DNA of 41,462 nt from Actinomycetota bacterium (GCA_026392845.1 JAPLBJ010000006.1:1-41462); one strand, 5' to 3'. Shown: positions 27,322 through 36,322, numbered from the stretch's first letter. Made by a program: numbers and translations. The notes: generated from the letters alone by a model not told the origin.

Positions 27322-28836
27322 ATGGCGAGTGCAGTTGAGATTAAGGGTATTGAGAAGAAATATCCCGGAGTTGTTGCAAACCACAACGTAACTCTCACTG
27401 TCCAAAAAGGGCACATTCATGCGATCATTGGTGAAAACGGTGCCGGTAAGTCCACTCTCATGAAGATTCTCTACGGAATGGTCCGACCTGATAGCGGAAC
27501 CATTTCAATTGATGGAAAAGATGTGGTCTTGAAATCCCCACATGACTCAATAGCTCTTGGCGTTGGCATGGTCCACCAGCATTTTATGCTTGCAGATAAT
27601 GCAACTGTTTTAGAAAATGTAATTTTAGGTAGCGAACCCGTAAGTTTTGGTGGCGTAATTCAACACACTGCAGCTAGAGATAAACTCATTGAAATTACAG
27701 AAAAGTATGGTCTTGATATTGATCCAGATCAAAATGTTGCCGAATTGAGTGTTGGAGAGCGCCAACGTGTTGAAATCTCTAAAGTGCTATTTAGAGGTGC
27801 GCAGATTTTGATTTTAGATGAACCAACAGCTGTTTTAGTTCCACAGGAAGTCGACGAACTTTTCTCGAATCTCAAAGATTTGACTGCCCATGGGCTCACA
27901 ATTATTTTCATTTCACACAAGCTCGATGAAGTTTTAGCGATTGCTGATGCAATCACGGTGATGCGAACAGGAACGACAGTTGCCTCTGTTGACCCAAAGA
28001 GTGCAACAAAGAAACAACTTGCCGAACTTATGGTCGGACGCGAACTTCCAAAGCGTCGCGAAGTTTCAACCCAGCCAAGTAATAAGAAAGTATTAGAAAT
28101 AGAAAATGCTTCTTATTCAGCACCTGATGGTCGCGAAATCCTTCATGAAATTTCACTCGCTATCCATGCTGGAGAAATAGTTGGCCTGGCAGGCGTAGAA
28201 GGAAATGGGCAATCCGAACTTATTGAGTTGATAATGGGATTGGTAAAGACAAGTGGTGGCACTGTCTCAATACTTGATGAAGATATTGCAGAGATGTCAT
28301 CGAGAAAGATTAGAGATTCAGGGGTTGGATACATTCCCCAAGATCGTCAACGTGATGCACTCCTGATGTCGGCTCCATTGTGGGAGAACAGAATTTTGGG
28401 ACATCAATCAACGCAGCCAATGTCTAATGGTCTATGGATTAATAAAGGTAACGCGCAAAAAGATTCAGAGCGCCTTGTCAAAGAATTCGATGTACGTACT
28501 CCAAGTATTAATGTGATGGCTGGAGCACTTTCGGGAGGAAATCAACAAAAGTTTATTGTGGGAAGAGAATTGAGCGGAGATCCGCATCTACTCATTGCCG
28601 CACAACCAACTCGTGGTGTCGATGTTGGCGCACAGGCTCTGATCTGGAATTACCTTATTGAGGCACGCGTTGCGGGTATGGCAATTCTTTTGATTTCAGC
28701 TGACTTAGATGAATTATTCAATCTCTCTGATCGCTTAGCCGTAATTTCTGGTGGCCGAATAGTTGCCATCTTGGATCCAGAAAAGACTACTTCTGAAGAG
28801 CTTGGATTAGCTATGACTGGAGAGAAGATCGCATGA
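27322..28836 (+). CDS. Nucleoside-type ABC transporter ATP-binding protein (two ABC domains)
   Basis: A 504-residue ATPase with tandem ABC domains, as in BMP/simple-sugar importers (YufO-like). Domain 1 (about 5-235) has Walker A GENGAGKST (37-45), the signature LSVGERQRV and Walker B ILILDEPTAVL. Domain 2 (about 250-500) has a degenerate Walker A (GVEGNGQSE), a normal signature LSGGNQQKF and a Walker B ending AAQPTRGVD without the catalytic Glu, a usual asymmetry in this subfamily. The ATG at 27322 lies 103 bases after the binding-protein gene; the end overlaps the first permease (ATGA). It would drive nucleoside import across the single membrane. Confidence 0.93.
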   Translation: MASAVEIKGIEKKYPGVVANHNVTLTVQKGHIHAIIGENGAGKSTLMKILYGMVRPDSGTISIDGKDVVLKSPHDSIALGVGMVHQHFMLADNATVLENVILGSEPVSFGGVIQHTAARDKLIEITEKYGLDIDPDQNVAELSVGERQRVEISKVLFRGAQILILDEPTAVLVPQEVDELFSNLKDLTAHGLTIIFISHKLDEVLAIADAITVMRTGTTVASVDPKSATKKQLAELMVGRELPKRREVSTQPSNKKVLEIENASYSAPDGREILHEISLAIHAGEIVGLAGVEGNGQSELIELIMGLVKTSGGTVSILDEDIAEMSSRKIRDSGVGYIPQDRQRDALLMSAPLWENRILGHQSTQPMSNGLWINKGNAQKDSERLVKEFDVRTPSINVMAGALSGGNQQKFIVGRELSGDPHLLIAAQPTRGVDVGAQALIWNYLIEARVAGMAILLISADLDELFNLSDRLAVISGGRIVAILDPEKTTSEELGLAMTGEKIA

Positions 28837-29939
28837 AACTAAGTAAAGTATTTTGGGGAATAGTCGCACCACTTGCCGCAATTGCTACTTCGCTACTTCT
28901 TGTCAGTGGAATTCTGCTTCTCAAAGGTAATCCTCCATACGAGACCCTCAAGACAATGATTGATTACGGTTTTACGCCTCGAAATATTGTGGCTGAACTC
29001 AATATCGCTTCTAGTTATTACATTGCTGGAGTAGCAGCTGCAATCGGATTCAAAATGCTGCTTTTCAATATAGGTATCGATGGTCAATATCGTATGGCGG
29101 TATTTTTTGCTGCCGTTGTTGGCGGAGCAGTCACCCTTCCACCAATCTTGCATGTAACGCTCATCATCATTGTTGGTGCAGTAGTTGGCGGCCTCTGGGG
29201 AAGTATTGCCGGGTATCTTAAAGTAAAACGAGGAATCTCTGAAGTTATTAGCAATATTATGCTCAATGTTATTGCTGGCGGTTTAGTTGCATTTCTTTTG
29301 CAGCCAGGCCGTCTTGGTGAACAAGCAGATGGTTCTAATAACTTGAATACTCCGATCCTTGCAACATCTGGTTGGATGCCAACCATCAAATTCCTTGATG
29401 GCGAGATTCATAGCTTTCTAATTGTTTCTGTATTTATTGGAATTGGTTATTGGGTGCTACTCAACAAGAGCGTATTTGGTTTCAATTTGCGTTCAACAGG
29501 TATGTCATTCCGAGCAGCACGCGCTGGTGGAGTGAATGCACCGCGAATGATCTTTGTAACAATGGCGCTCTCTGGTGCGATTGCAGGTCTTACCGGCATG
29601 GGAACACTCTTGAGCGAAACACATAGTTACAGCATCTCTTTCCCTTCAGGGTATGCACTAACTGGATTAGCACTTGCATTGCTTGGACGTAACCACCCAG
29701 TGGGTATTGCATTTGCAGCATTTTTCTGGGCTTTCCTAGATCGCTCTGCAGGTGTATTGGATCTCAACGGTGTACCTCGCGAAATCATCACAATTATGCA
29801 AGGAACAATTGTTCTCTCCATTGTTGTTGCTTACGAACTGATTAAGCGAATCAACCAAAAACAAGAGCAACGGTTGGTTGGAAATGCAGGCATTGAACAG
29901 ATATCTGTGCCAAAGGCAGAGAGTGAGAAAAACGCATGA
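28833..29939 (+). CDS. Nucleoside-type ABC transporter permease 1
   Basis: A 368-residue membrane protein of the BPD_transp_2 family (YufP-like), one half of the transport channel. It has about nine to ten hydrophobic stretches, including the first at residues 8-30 and the family segments FKMLLFNIGIDGQYRMA, GGLWGSIAGYLKVKRGISEVISNIMLN and GYALTGLALALLGRNHPVGIAFAAFFWA. The region RSTGMSFRAARAGGVN is the cytoplasmic EAA-like loop that meets the ATPase. It starts and ends with four-base ATGA overlaps with its neighbours, the mark of a tightly coupled operon. Confidence 0.92.
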   Translation: MKLSKVFWGIVAPLAAIATSLLLVSGILLLKGNPPYETLKTMIDYGFTPRNIVAELNIASSYYIAGVAAAIGFKMLLFNIGIDGQYRMAVFFAAVVGGAVTLPPILHVTLIIIVGAVVGGLWGSIAGYLKVKRGISEVISNIMLNVIAGGLVAFLLQPGRLGEQADGSNNLNTPILATSGWMPTIKFLDGEIHSFLIVSVFIGIGYWVLLNKSVFGFNLRSTGMSFRAARAGGVNAPRMIFVTMALSGAIAGLTGMGTLLSETHSYSISFPSGYALTGLALALLGRNHPVGIAFAAFFWAFLDRSAGVLDLNGVPREIITIMQGTIVLSIVVAYELIKRINQKQEQRLVGNAGIEQISVPKAESEKNA

Positions 29940-31174
29940 GTATTCTTACGAAGGAAAAATTAAAGAAAACAGTTACTTCTCCCTCAAGAATTGCAATTAT
30001 TGTTGCTGTAGTTCTCATAGTCGCATCAATCGTGCGCCGAATAACTGGGGCTGATGACATCACATCTGCTGGTGCTACAGGTGCAACTTTGCGCTTCACA
30101 ATCCCACTCCTTATGGCAGGTTTAGGCGGACTTTGGGCGGAGCGCTCTGGTGTAATCAATATTGGTCTTGAAGGAATGATGATTGCAGGAACATGGTTAG
30201 GCGCATGGTTTGGCTTCCTGCACGGTCCATTGGTCGGATTTATCTGCGCCGCAATTGGTGGAGCTCTTATCGGTCTTTTTCACGGATTTCTTGTTGTAAA
30301 GATTGGTATTGATCAGGCAGTATCTGGATTAGCAATAAATCTTTTAGCATTAGGAACAGCACGATACTTATCTAGTATTTACTTTGCGCCTAATGGTGGA
30401 GATATCAGTCTTTCCCCACAAGTAAAACAGCCAGGAGTATTTTCAGTACCAATACTTAGTTCGTTTCTTGCAGATCTCAATGCTAAGAACATTATTGTGA
30501 TTTCAGATGCGGCGGGCATTCTTGGTGGATTTGTAACTGAAGTTTCATATGCAACAGTTCTACTATTTCTACTAGTTCCAATATCGACATGGTTGTTATG
30601 GCGCACACGTTTTGGGCTACGTCTTCGCTTCTGCGGTGAGAATCCAGTTGCAGCAGAATCTCTAGGTGTTAAAGTTTTCCGCACTCGCTATATCGCATTA
30701 GCAATTTCAGGAATGTTCGCATCCCTTGGCGGGGCTTACTTATGTATGGTTTCAGCAAGCGTTTACCGTGAAGGTCAGACTGCGGGCCGAGGATTTATTG
30801 GGCTTGCAACAGTAATCTTCGGCAACTGGAGGCCAACGGGAGTTCTAGCTGGATCATTCCTATTTGGGTTTACTGATGCACTACGTGTTCGCCAGTCGAC
30901 TTCAGTGCATGCAATTCTTCTAGTCATTGTGATCTTGGGGCTCTTATTTGCGATGTGGAAGTTATTCCAACGCAATTACAAGGTCTTTGGAATATCGGCA
31001 CTATCTTCTTTGATAGTGGGAGTGATATTCCTTAAAGTTCCAAAGATCCCAGACGAGTTTGTAACATTCTTTCCAAACTTGGCAACAATCCTCGTTCTTG
31101 TCTTACTGGCGCAGAAACTTCGACCACCTGCAATGCTCGCAGTTCCTTACCGTGAGAGAGAAGAAGGACACTAG
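29936..31174 (+). CDS. Nucleoside-type ABC transporter permease 2
   Basis: A 412-residue membrane protein (YufQ-like), the second channel subunit. Typical stretches are LLMAGLGGLWAERSGVINIGLEGMM, VVKIGIDQAVSGLAINLLALG, the coupling loop RLRFCGENPVAAESLGVKVF and GRGFIGLATVIFGNWRPTGVL. It has about ten hydrophobic segments and a C-terminal extension of two to three further helices (from about 330) compared with shorter homologues. Its TAG stop abuts the ATG of the Qng1 gene with no gap, so transporter and glycosylase are translated in direct succession. Confidence 0.92.
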   Translation: MSILTKEKLKKTVTSPSRIAIIVAVVLIVASIVRRITGADDITSAGATGATLRFTIPLLMAGLGGLWAERSGVINIGLEGMMIAGTWLGAWFGFLHGPLVGFICAAIGGALIGLFHGFLVVKIGIDQAVSGLAINLLALGTARYLSSIYFAPNGGDISLSPQVKQPGVFSVPILSSFLADLNAKNIIVISDAAGILGGFVTEVSYATVLLFLLVPISTWLLWRTRFGLRLRFCGENPVAAESLGVKVFRTRYIALAISGMFASLGGAYLCMVSASVYREGQTAGRGFIGLATVIFGNWRPTGVLAGSFLFGFTDALRVRQSTSVHAILLVIVILGLLFAMWKLFQRNYKVFGISALSSLIVGVIFLKVPKIPDEFVTFFPNLATILVLVLLAQKLRPPAMLAVPYREREEGH

Positions 31175-32170
31175 ATGTCACAATCAGAATTTTGGGACTC
31201 ATCTGTACTCAAAAGCTTGAAACCAGTATTAGAAAAATCAACTCTCGTTCGTGTCAACGAAGAGAAGATAGTTGAAGTTGCAAACTGGATGGCATATGAA
31301 GAATTTGCCAAACCAGATGGTTCAATGCTCTTTGATTTTGGCAATGATTCTGACTTTCTCATGGATTACACATTGGTAGTAAATACTCTGAACTTCGCTT
31401 TTACTGATTTCAAAACTGGCGTGAAATTTGAGACAGATTACATGGGCAAGAGATGGTGTGACAGTGAAGCCATGAATGCATGTCTACACCGCGCCCGAGC
31501 AGCGGGAATTCCTTTTTTCGATGGTGAATACCTTGCGAAAATAACTCGTGAGGAGCTTGCAAAGATATTTAGTGGAACTATTGAGATGCCTATGCTCGAT
31601 GAGCGCGTAACAATTTTGCGCGCTGTTGGAGAGAAACTTGTTGCAGATTACAAAGGAAAATTTCACAACTTTGTTCGCTCATGCACTCCCAAGCTCTATG
31701 CAAATGGTGATGGACTTTTAGAGCGTCTTACGAAGGAATTTCCACGTTTTGAGGATATCTCTACCTACAAGGGCGATCAAGTTCAGATTTATAAACTTGC
31801 TCAACTAGGTATTTGGATGATGCACCTAACGCTTTCACCACGTAAAGCGTGGAAATTAGAAGATGCGCATTTACTGACTGCTTTTGCTGATTACATTGTT
31901 CCAGTCGGTATGCGCGTAATGGGTATCTTTGAATACGCACCCGAACTTGAGAAGCAGATCAATAGTCTGGCAATTGTTGAGCGAGATAGTGATGCTGAAA
32001 TTGAAATTCGCGCAAGCTCGCTGTATGCCATCGCTCGACTCACTGATGAGGTAAATGCTCGCAGAAAGGGCCTAGAGCCTCTACTGATGCCGCAAGTAGA
32101 TTTTCGACTCTGGAAGTCTTATCACGCAACGCATTGGCCACATCACCTCACCGTAACAACGATGTACTAA
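31175..32170 (+). CDS. Queuosine-salvage N-glycosylase (Qng1/DUF2419 family)
   Basis: A 331-residue cytoplasmic enzyme of the queuosine salvage family (human QNG1, formerly C9orf64), which hydrolyses queuosine-5'-phosphate to free queuine for tRNA-guanine transglycosylase. Conserved segments by comparison with the human protein: TLNFAF (71-76), FPRFEDIS (189-196), YKLAQL (206-211), the probable catalytic region FADYIVPVGMRVMG (237-250), DAEIEIRASSLYAI (273-286), DFRLW (309-313) and a final TMY. It is translated from an ATG touching the stop of the preceding permease, with GAAGGA as ribosome site, and is the last gene of the LacI-SBP-ATPase-permease-permease operon. This suggests that queuosine or other nucleosides enter through that transporter. 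No tgt or queuosine synthesis gene is in the window. The family call is strong; the substrate is inferred. Confidence 0.88.
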   Translation: MSQSEFWDSSVLKSLKPVLEKSTLVRVNEEKIVEVANWMAYEEFAKPDGSMLFDFGNDSDFLMDYTLVVNTLNFAFTDFKTGVKFETDYMGKRWCDSEAMNACLHRARAAGIPFFDGEYLAKITREELAKIFSGTIEMPMLDERVTILRAVGEKLVADYKGKFHNFVRSCTPKLYANGDGLLERLTKEFPRFEDISTYKGDQVQIYKLAQLGIWMMHLTLSPRKAWKLEDAHLLTAFADYIVPVGMRVMGIFEYAPELEKQINSLAIVERDSDAEIEIRASSLYAIARLTDEVNARRKGLEPLLMPQVDFRLWKSYHATHWPHHLTVTTMY

Positions 32171-32620
32171 TTACATCTCTGATTGCCATTGCAGGAGTAT
32201 CGCAAAGCCCTTCTCAAAGTTATCTACAACCTCACCAACATCTTCTACGCATCCGCGTACAAAGAGGTTGATTCCTTTTCCATCAATCATGTTGCGATCA
32301 CGAATGACGCGTGTATCTGTTACTAAACCGACTATTCCCTTCTTTGTTGAGTCACTTTGCATCGCGGCCCAGAAAATTCCAATTTCTGATGCAGTTCCAT
32401 CATCAACCATCGGTCCATCAAGGAGTGCAAGCACAGCATCAGCTTTGAGAACTTGCTCTGAATCAATTTTAAAAATAAATTCTGGAGTCACTGGATCTGG
32501 TAATGGAATCTCATGTGGAACAAAAACTTCCATCCCTGCTGCTCGCATTTTTGCTGCGCACTTATCAATAAAGTCTCTTTCATAGGGAGTAAAAAGTGGT
32601 CCTGCAAAATAGATGCGCAT
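32171..32620 (-). CDS. Nucleoside 2-deoxyribosyltransferase-like protein
   Basis: A 149-residue enzyme of the nucleoside 2-deoxyribosyltransferase/DNPH1 fold. The N-terminal motif MRIYFAGPLFTPYERDFID and the active-site segment LLDGPMVDDGTASEIG, with the catalytic Glu after the DDGT turn, fit the family. Members exchange bases between deoxyribonucleosides or hydrolyse deoxynucleotides. It starts at ATG after a TAGGAG site. It converges with the Qng1 gene, stop against stop (32170/32171), and is divergent from the MFS gene across a LacI-type operator. It probably acts on imported deoxynucleosides, but transferase and hydrolase cannot be told apart here. Confidence 0.82.
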   Translation of the reverse strand: MRIYFAGPLFTPYERDFIDKCAAKMRAAGMEVFVPHEIPLPDPVTPEFIFKIDSEQVLKADAVLALLDGPMVDDGTASEIGIFWAAMQSDSTKKGIVGLVTDTRVIRDRNMIDGKGINLFVRGCVEDVGEVVDNFEKGFAILLQWQSEM

Positions 32621-32675
32621 GTAAAAACTCCTAAGAAAGTAATGGTTTACCTAGACAGCAGTATGCCTTGCGACA

Positions 32676-32681
32676 TAGACT
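32676..32681 (+). promoter_or_regulatory. Possible -10 element of the MFS/nucleoside hydrolase operon
   Basis: TAGACT, eight positions upstream of the LacI-type operator start, would place the transcription start around 32688, inside the operator. Repressor binding would then block initiation. There is no convincing -35 box. Confidence 0.3.
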
Positions 32682-32683
32682 TC

Positions 32684-32697
32684 TGCAATCGTTTACA
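32684..32697. promoter_or_regulatory. LacI-family operator between the deoxyribosyltransferase and MFS genes
   Basis: TGCAATCGTTTACA is identical to the element at 25043-25056. A weaker copy, GTAATGGTTTACC, sits at 32640-32652 nearer the divergent gene. The pair would let one LacI repressor control both divergent units. Confidence 0.7.
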
Positions 32698-32716
32698 GTT
32701 GTGAAACCGGGGATTG

Positions 32717-33901
32717 ATGCTCAGTTCGTACGCGCAAATAATGCGCAAACCACATGCACTGGCGACCCTTGGTTACGGAGCTATTGGGCGATTGCCCTTA
32801 GCAATGAATCCAGTTGCAATTGTTCTTCTGATATCTGCGACAACAGATTCTTATGCATATGCAGGTCTTGCATCTGGAAGTTATACATTGGCCAGTGCTC
32901 TTATAGGTCCTCGAATCGGAAGACTTGCAGATCTGCATGGAAGCCGCAAAGTACTTATCCCAATTACTTTAGTTCACATTCTTTCGATGTGCGCACTCAT
33001 AAAATTGAGTTCATCTTCAATAATCTTTATTTTAATTTTCGCTGCTTCCTCTGGTGCATCCTTGGCAAATATTGGAAGCTTTACCCGAACACGTTGGGGT
33101 CGCTCCCTTCCTGATAATAAAGAGCTCAACTCGGCGCTCTCTATTGAATCCGTTCTAGATGAGTTTTCATTTGTTGCCGGGCCGGCATGCGCAGGCTTGC
33201 TATTTGCAAAGTTTGGTCCAAAATTCGCATTGATTGCAGGGCTACTCTTCCTCTTTATTGGCGCATCAGGACTTTCACTAACAAGTGATAAGAATGATTT
33301 CTCGAAGAATCCTGAAGAACATAAACACGGACTTCTAAAGATTGTTTTGGTCAAACCGCTGCTGATCTCACTTATTGCACTCGGTTGCATCTTTGGCGGA
33401 AACACAATTGCCGTTCTTGCAGTGGCTAAAGAGGCAGGTTTTGAAAGCCAAGGTGGTTTACTCATGGCAATCTATTCACTCGGAAGTCTTGTTGCGGGCA
33501 CGCTCTATGGCCTAAAGCATTGGAAAAGTTCAAATTCGCATCGTTATGCCCTTGCGCTCTTCTTCATGACAATTGCAACATTTGGTCCAGCTGTAATTCA
33601 TATATATAGCATTTTACCTTTTCTGCTTATGGTTTCAGGTGTAGCAATTTCTCCAACTCTTATTGCCGCTAACGCGCTTCTCAAAGATATTGTTCCCAAT
33701 GAGCGGCTAAACGAAGCTTTTGCATTCCTTGGTGGAGCGATTTCTATTGGTATTACTCTGGGAAGTGCGATTTCAGGGACCTTTGTTTCTATAACAGGAG
33801 CATGGAATGGCTTCTATTTCGTCTCGGGATGCGCTGTAATTGCCACATGCGTTTCATTCTTCGGCTTAGTCACGCAGAAGAAGGTTCTCATACATGAATA
33901 A
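32717..33901 (+). CDS. MFS transporter, putative nucleoside/base carrier
   Basis: A 394-residue major facilitator superfamily protein with about twelve hydrophobic segments and the loop signature GRLADLHGSRK (about 68-78) between helices 2 and 3, the usual D-x-x-G-x-R-x pattern. It begins the operon with nucleoside hydrolase and the phosphorylases, so it probably moves nucleosides, bases or ribose, in or out. I chose the ATG at 32717 rather than the TTG at 32714, with GGGGAT as a weak ribosome site. It ends in an eight-base overlap with the hydrolase gene. The substrate is unproven. Confidence 0.8.
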   Translation: MLSSYAQIMRKPHALATLGYGAIGRLPLAMNPVAIVLLISATTDSYAYAGLASGSYTLASALIGPRIGRLADLHGSRKVLIPITLVHILSMCALIKLSSSSIIFILIFAASSGASLANIGSFTRTRWGRSLPDNKELNSALSIESVLDEFSFVAGPACAGLLFAKFGPKFALIAGLLFLFIGASGLSLTSDKNDFSKNPEEHKHGLLKIVLVKPLLISLIALGCIFGGNTIAVLAVAKEAGFESQGGLLMAIYSLGSLVAGTLYGLKHWKSSNSHRYALALFFMTIATFGPAVIHIYSILPFLLMVSGVAISPTLIAANALLKDIVPNERLNEAFAFLGGAISIGITLGSAISGTFVSITGAWNGFYFVSGCAVIATCVSFFGLVTQKKVLIHE

Positions 33902-34829
33902 GCGCAGAATTATTCTAGATACTGACCCAGGGATAGATGATGCACTGGCATTTCTATTACTTGCCGCATCTCCTGAAATTTCAATTGAGGCAATAACGGT
34001 TACTCATGGAAATACGACAGTAGATAAGTGCGCAAAAAATGCTCTACAAATTGCAGAGCTTTGTAATTTAGTAAATGTTCCAATTGCACGCGGTGCTTCA
34101 GAACCGTTAGTAAAAACACTGTCAGTAGCCGAAGAAACTCATGGTGATGGTGGACTTGGTTATGCAGTGCTACCTGAGCCAGCACTGAAGCTATCTGCTT
34201 CGCCTGCTGTCGAACTCATCATAAACCTGGTTCATAAGTATCCCGGTGAAATTACTTTGCTATGCATTGGTCCTATGACAAATCTTGCCCTAGCAATTTT
34301 GCGTGATCCATCAATAGTGCCATTAATAAAAGATGTTGTATCTATGGGTGGAACTATTCATGCGCCAGGTAATGCAACTCCATCGTCGGAATATAACGTT
34401 TTCTGTGACCCGCATGCCTTTGATGTTGTGATTCGAGCTGGCATTACTTTTACTTTAGTCCCATTAGATGTTACTTATGAGTGCTTATTTCAGAAAAGAC
34501 ATATGGACCGCATCCAAAGTAAGAACCCAGCAGTTCGAAAATTCATTGATGATTCCACTCGTTTCTATATGGAATTTCATGATGAGTATCAAAGTATTGA
34601 TGGCTGTGCAATAAATGACCCATTAGCTGCCGCACTTTTGATTAAGCCAGATTTAGTTGAATACGTGGATTATCACGTCACCGTCGAACTAAAGGGTGAC
34701 CATAACGTTGCAAAGACTTCGGCGGATCACTTTAAGGCAATGGGTAAAGCCCCAAATAGCAAAGTTGCAATGAAGGTAGATGTTGAAGCATTCATGGATT
34801 TCTTCATAGAAAGAGTAAACACGCTATGA
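33894..34829 (+). CDS. Inosine-uridine-type nucleoside hydrolase (copy 1)
   Basis: A 311-residue calcium-dependent hydrolase that splits ribonucleosides into base and ribose. The N-terminal metal motif is DTDPGIDDALA (9-19), the middle has LLCIGPMTNLALAL-like residues (122-134) and SMGGTIH, and the C-terminal metal Asp is Asp242 in AINDPLAA. The position of the classical catalytic His (His241 in the crithidial enzyme) is Asn241 here, so its acid mechanism or specificity differs from copy 2. Translation overlaps the MFS gene by eight bases, and its own end overlaps the next gene by ATGA. It lies in the operon with two uridine-phosphorylase-like genes. Confidence 0.9.
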   Translation: MNKRRIILDTDPGIDDALAFLLLAASPEISIEAITVTHGNTTVDKCAKNALQIAELCNLVNVPIARGASEPLVKTLSVAEETHGDGGLGYAVLPEPALKLSASPAVELIINLVHKYPGEITLLCIGPMTNLALAILRDPSIVPLIKDVVSMGGTIHAPGNATPSSEYNVFCDPHAFDVVIRAGITFTLVPLDVTYECLFQKRHMDRIQSKNPAVRKFIDDSTRFYMEFHDEYQSIDGCAINDPLAAALLIKPDLVEYVDYHVTVELKGDHNVAKTSADHFKAMGKAPNSKVAMKVDVEAFMDFFIERVNTL

Positions 34830-35575
34830 GCAATTCAGATCTAAAACAACACCACATTCAATTACAAAAAGGTGATGTCGGCCGATATGTATTGCTTCCC
34901 GGAGATCCAGGTAGATCCGAAGTAATTGCTCAGCATTTGGATGGCGCTGTTCACGTAGCAACAAATCGTGAATACGTTACATATACAGGGACACTAGATG
35001 GCGTAAAGGTTTCAGTAACATCGACAGGTATTGGATGTCCGTCATCTGCCATCGCCTTAGAGGAACTTGTACGCGTCGGGGCTGATACTTTTATTCGAGT
35101 AGGCACATCAGGAGCGATTCAACCTGGAACAAAATCGGGAGATTTAGCAATTGTCACCGGTGCAATTCGTGATGAAGGTACCTCGATTCATTACTTACCA
35201 GTTGCATTTCCAGCACTCGCTGATTTAGAAATTGTTGCCGCGCTTCGAACTGCTGCACAAAAAGCGGGTCTGCCACATGCGCTGGGTATTTCTCAATCAA
35301 AGGATTCTTTTTACGGCGAGATTGAGCCAGAACGCTCCGGAGTTACAAGTCGACTTCTAGATCGCTGGCATGCGTGGCAAGTTGGTGGTGCAATTTGTTC
35401 TGAAATGGAAGTTGCAGCACTATTTATTGTTGCCTCAACACTGAAAGTACGAGCCGGGGGAATCATGGCTATGCATGGCGATGGTCCATTTGGTTCACTT
35501 GAGCCATTGATTGAAACTGCAATTTCAGGGGTACGAGAACTTATTAAAGCTGACCAACTAAGCAAGGAGTTATAA
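34826..35575 (+). CDS. Uridine phosphorylase family protein (copy 1)
   Basis: A 249-residue enzyme of the Udp/PNP superfamily that cleaves nucleosides with phosphate to base plus (deoxy)ribose-1-phosphate. The phosphate motif [46 protein letters not shown] and the nucleoside-binding [14 protein letters not shown] parallel E. coli Udp (TGIGGPSTSIAVEEL, IGTTGAIQP, MNYEMES). It has ATGA coupling with the hydrolase and ends directly before a close paralogue. The preferred base is uncertain; uridine is the best guess from the nearest family. Confidence 0.88.
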   Translation: MSNSDLKQHHIQLQKGDVGRYVLLPGDPGRSEVIAQHLDGAVHVATNREYVTYTGTLDGVKVSVTSTGIGCPSSAIALEELVRVGADTFIRVGTSGAIQPGTKSGDLAIVTGAIRDEGTSIHYLPVAFPALADLEIVAALRTAAQKAGLPHALGISQSKDSFYGEIEPERSGVTSRLLDRWHAWQVGGAICSEMEVAALFIVASTLKVRAGGIMAMHGDGPFGSLEPLIETAISGVRELIKADQLSKEL

Positions 35576-36322
35576 ATGGAAGCCAATGGAAAGCAATATC
35601 ACGTTCAACTAGCACCAGGTGATGTCGGTCGATATGTATTACTTCCAGGAGATCCTGGTCGTTGCGAACCAATTGCTGCCCTCTTCGATGATGCAAAATT
35701 GGTTGCATCTAATCGTGAATACGTTACGTATACAGGGTATCTCGATGGCGAAAAAGTATCCGTTACCTCAACAGGAATTGGCTGCCCATCGGCTGCAATC
35801 GCTGTTGAGGAATTAGCAATTGTTGGCGCGGACACATTCATTCGTGTTGGAACTTCTGGTGCAATTCAAAAAGATATTGTTTCGGGTGAATTAGCAATTA
35901 TTTCTGGTGCGATTCGAGATGAAGGAACATCCATTCATTACATGCCTATCGAATTTCCTGCTGTCGCAGACTTGGATCTGACACAAGCGCTACAGCGAGC
36001 AGCCAAGAAGACTGGCGTGAAATTTCGCACCGGAATCACTCAATCTAAAGATTCTTTCTATGGCCAACATGAACCAGAGAGAATGGGCGTTGCGCGCAAT
36101 CTCCAAGATCGCTGGAAAGCGTGGGAAATTGGGGGAGCCATCTGTTCAGAGATGGAAGCCTCAGCAATATTCGTTATCTCGTCCATGTTACGCAAGCGCG
36201 CAGGTGGAATCATGATGATGCATGGCATCGGTCCAGTAATTTCACTTGATCCACTACTCGAGACTGCTATTCAAGGCTTACGAGAGATCATTGCCTTTGA
36301 TAGAAGCGTTGGAAAGATTTAG
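35576..36322 (+). CDS. Uridine phosphorylase family protein (copy 2, tandem duplicate)
   Basis: A 248-residue paralogue of the preceding gene, sharing long blocks such as [52 protein letters not shown] and DEGTSIHY. The substrate-region differences (GIGPVISLD against GDGPFGSLE, and AMH against MMH) suggest a split in specificity, for example uridine/deoxyuridine or thymidine. It starts at ATG one base after the stop of copy 1 (AAGGAGT site upstream) and converges with nucleoside hydrolase 2, overlapping by four bases. It is the last gene of the MFS-led operon. Confidence 0.88.
   Translation: MEANGKQYHVQLAPGDVGRYVLLPGDPGRCEPIAALFDDAKLVASNREYVTYTGYLDGEKVSVTSTGIGCPSAAIAVEELAIVGADTFIRVGTSGAIQKDIVSGELAIISGAIRDEGTSIHYMPIEFPAVADLDLTQALQRAAKKTGVKFRTGITQSKDSFYGQHEPERMGVARNLQDRWKAWEIGGAICSEMEASAIFVISSMLRKRAGGIMMMHGIGPVISLDPLLETAIQGLREIIAFDRSVGKI

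Noticed and set aside
30763-30776. AGCAAGCGTTTACC within permease 2 as a further LacI site
   Set aside because: Two mismatches at conserved outer positions and located mid-gene; taken as chance.
32974-33465. 163-residue open frame on the minus strand inside the MFS gene
   Set aside because: Antisense to a continuous membrane protein with a normal reading frame; no ribosome site and Ser/Pro/Lys-rich composition.
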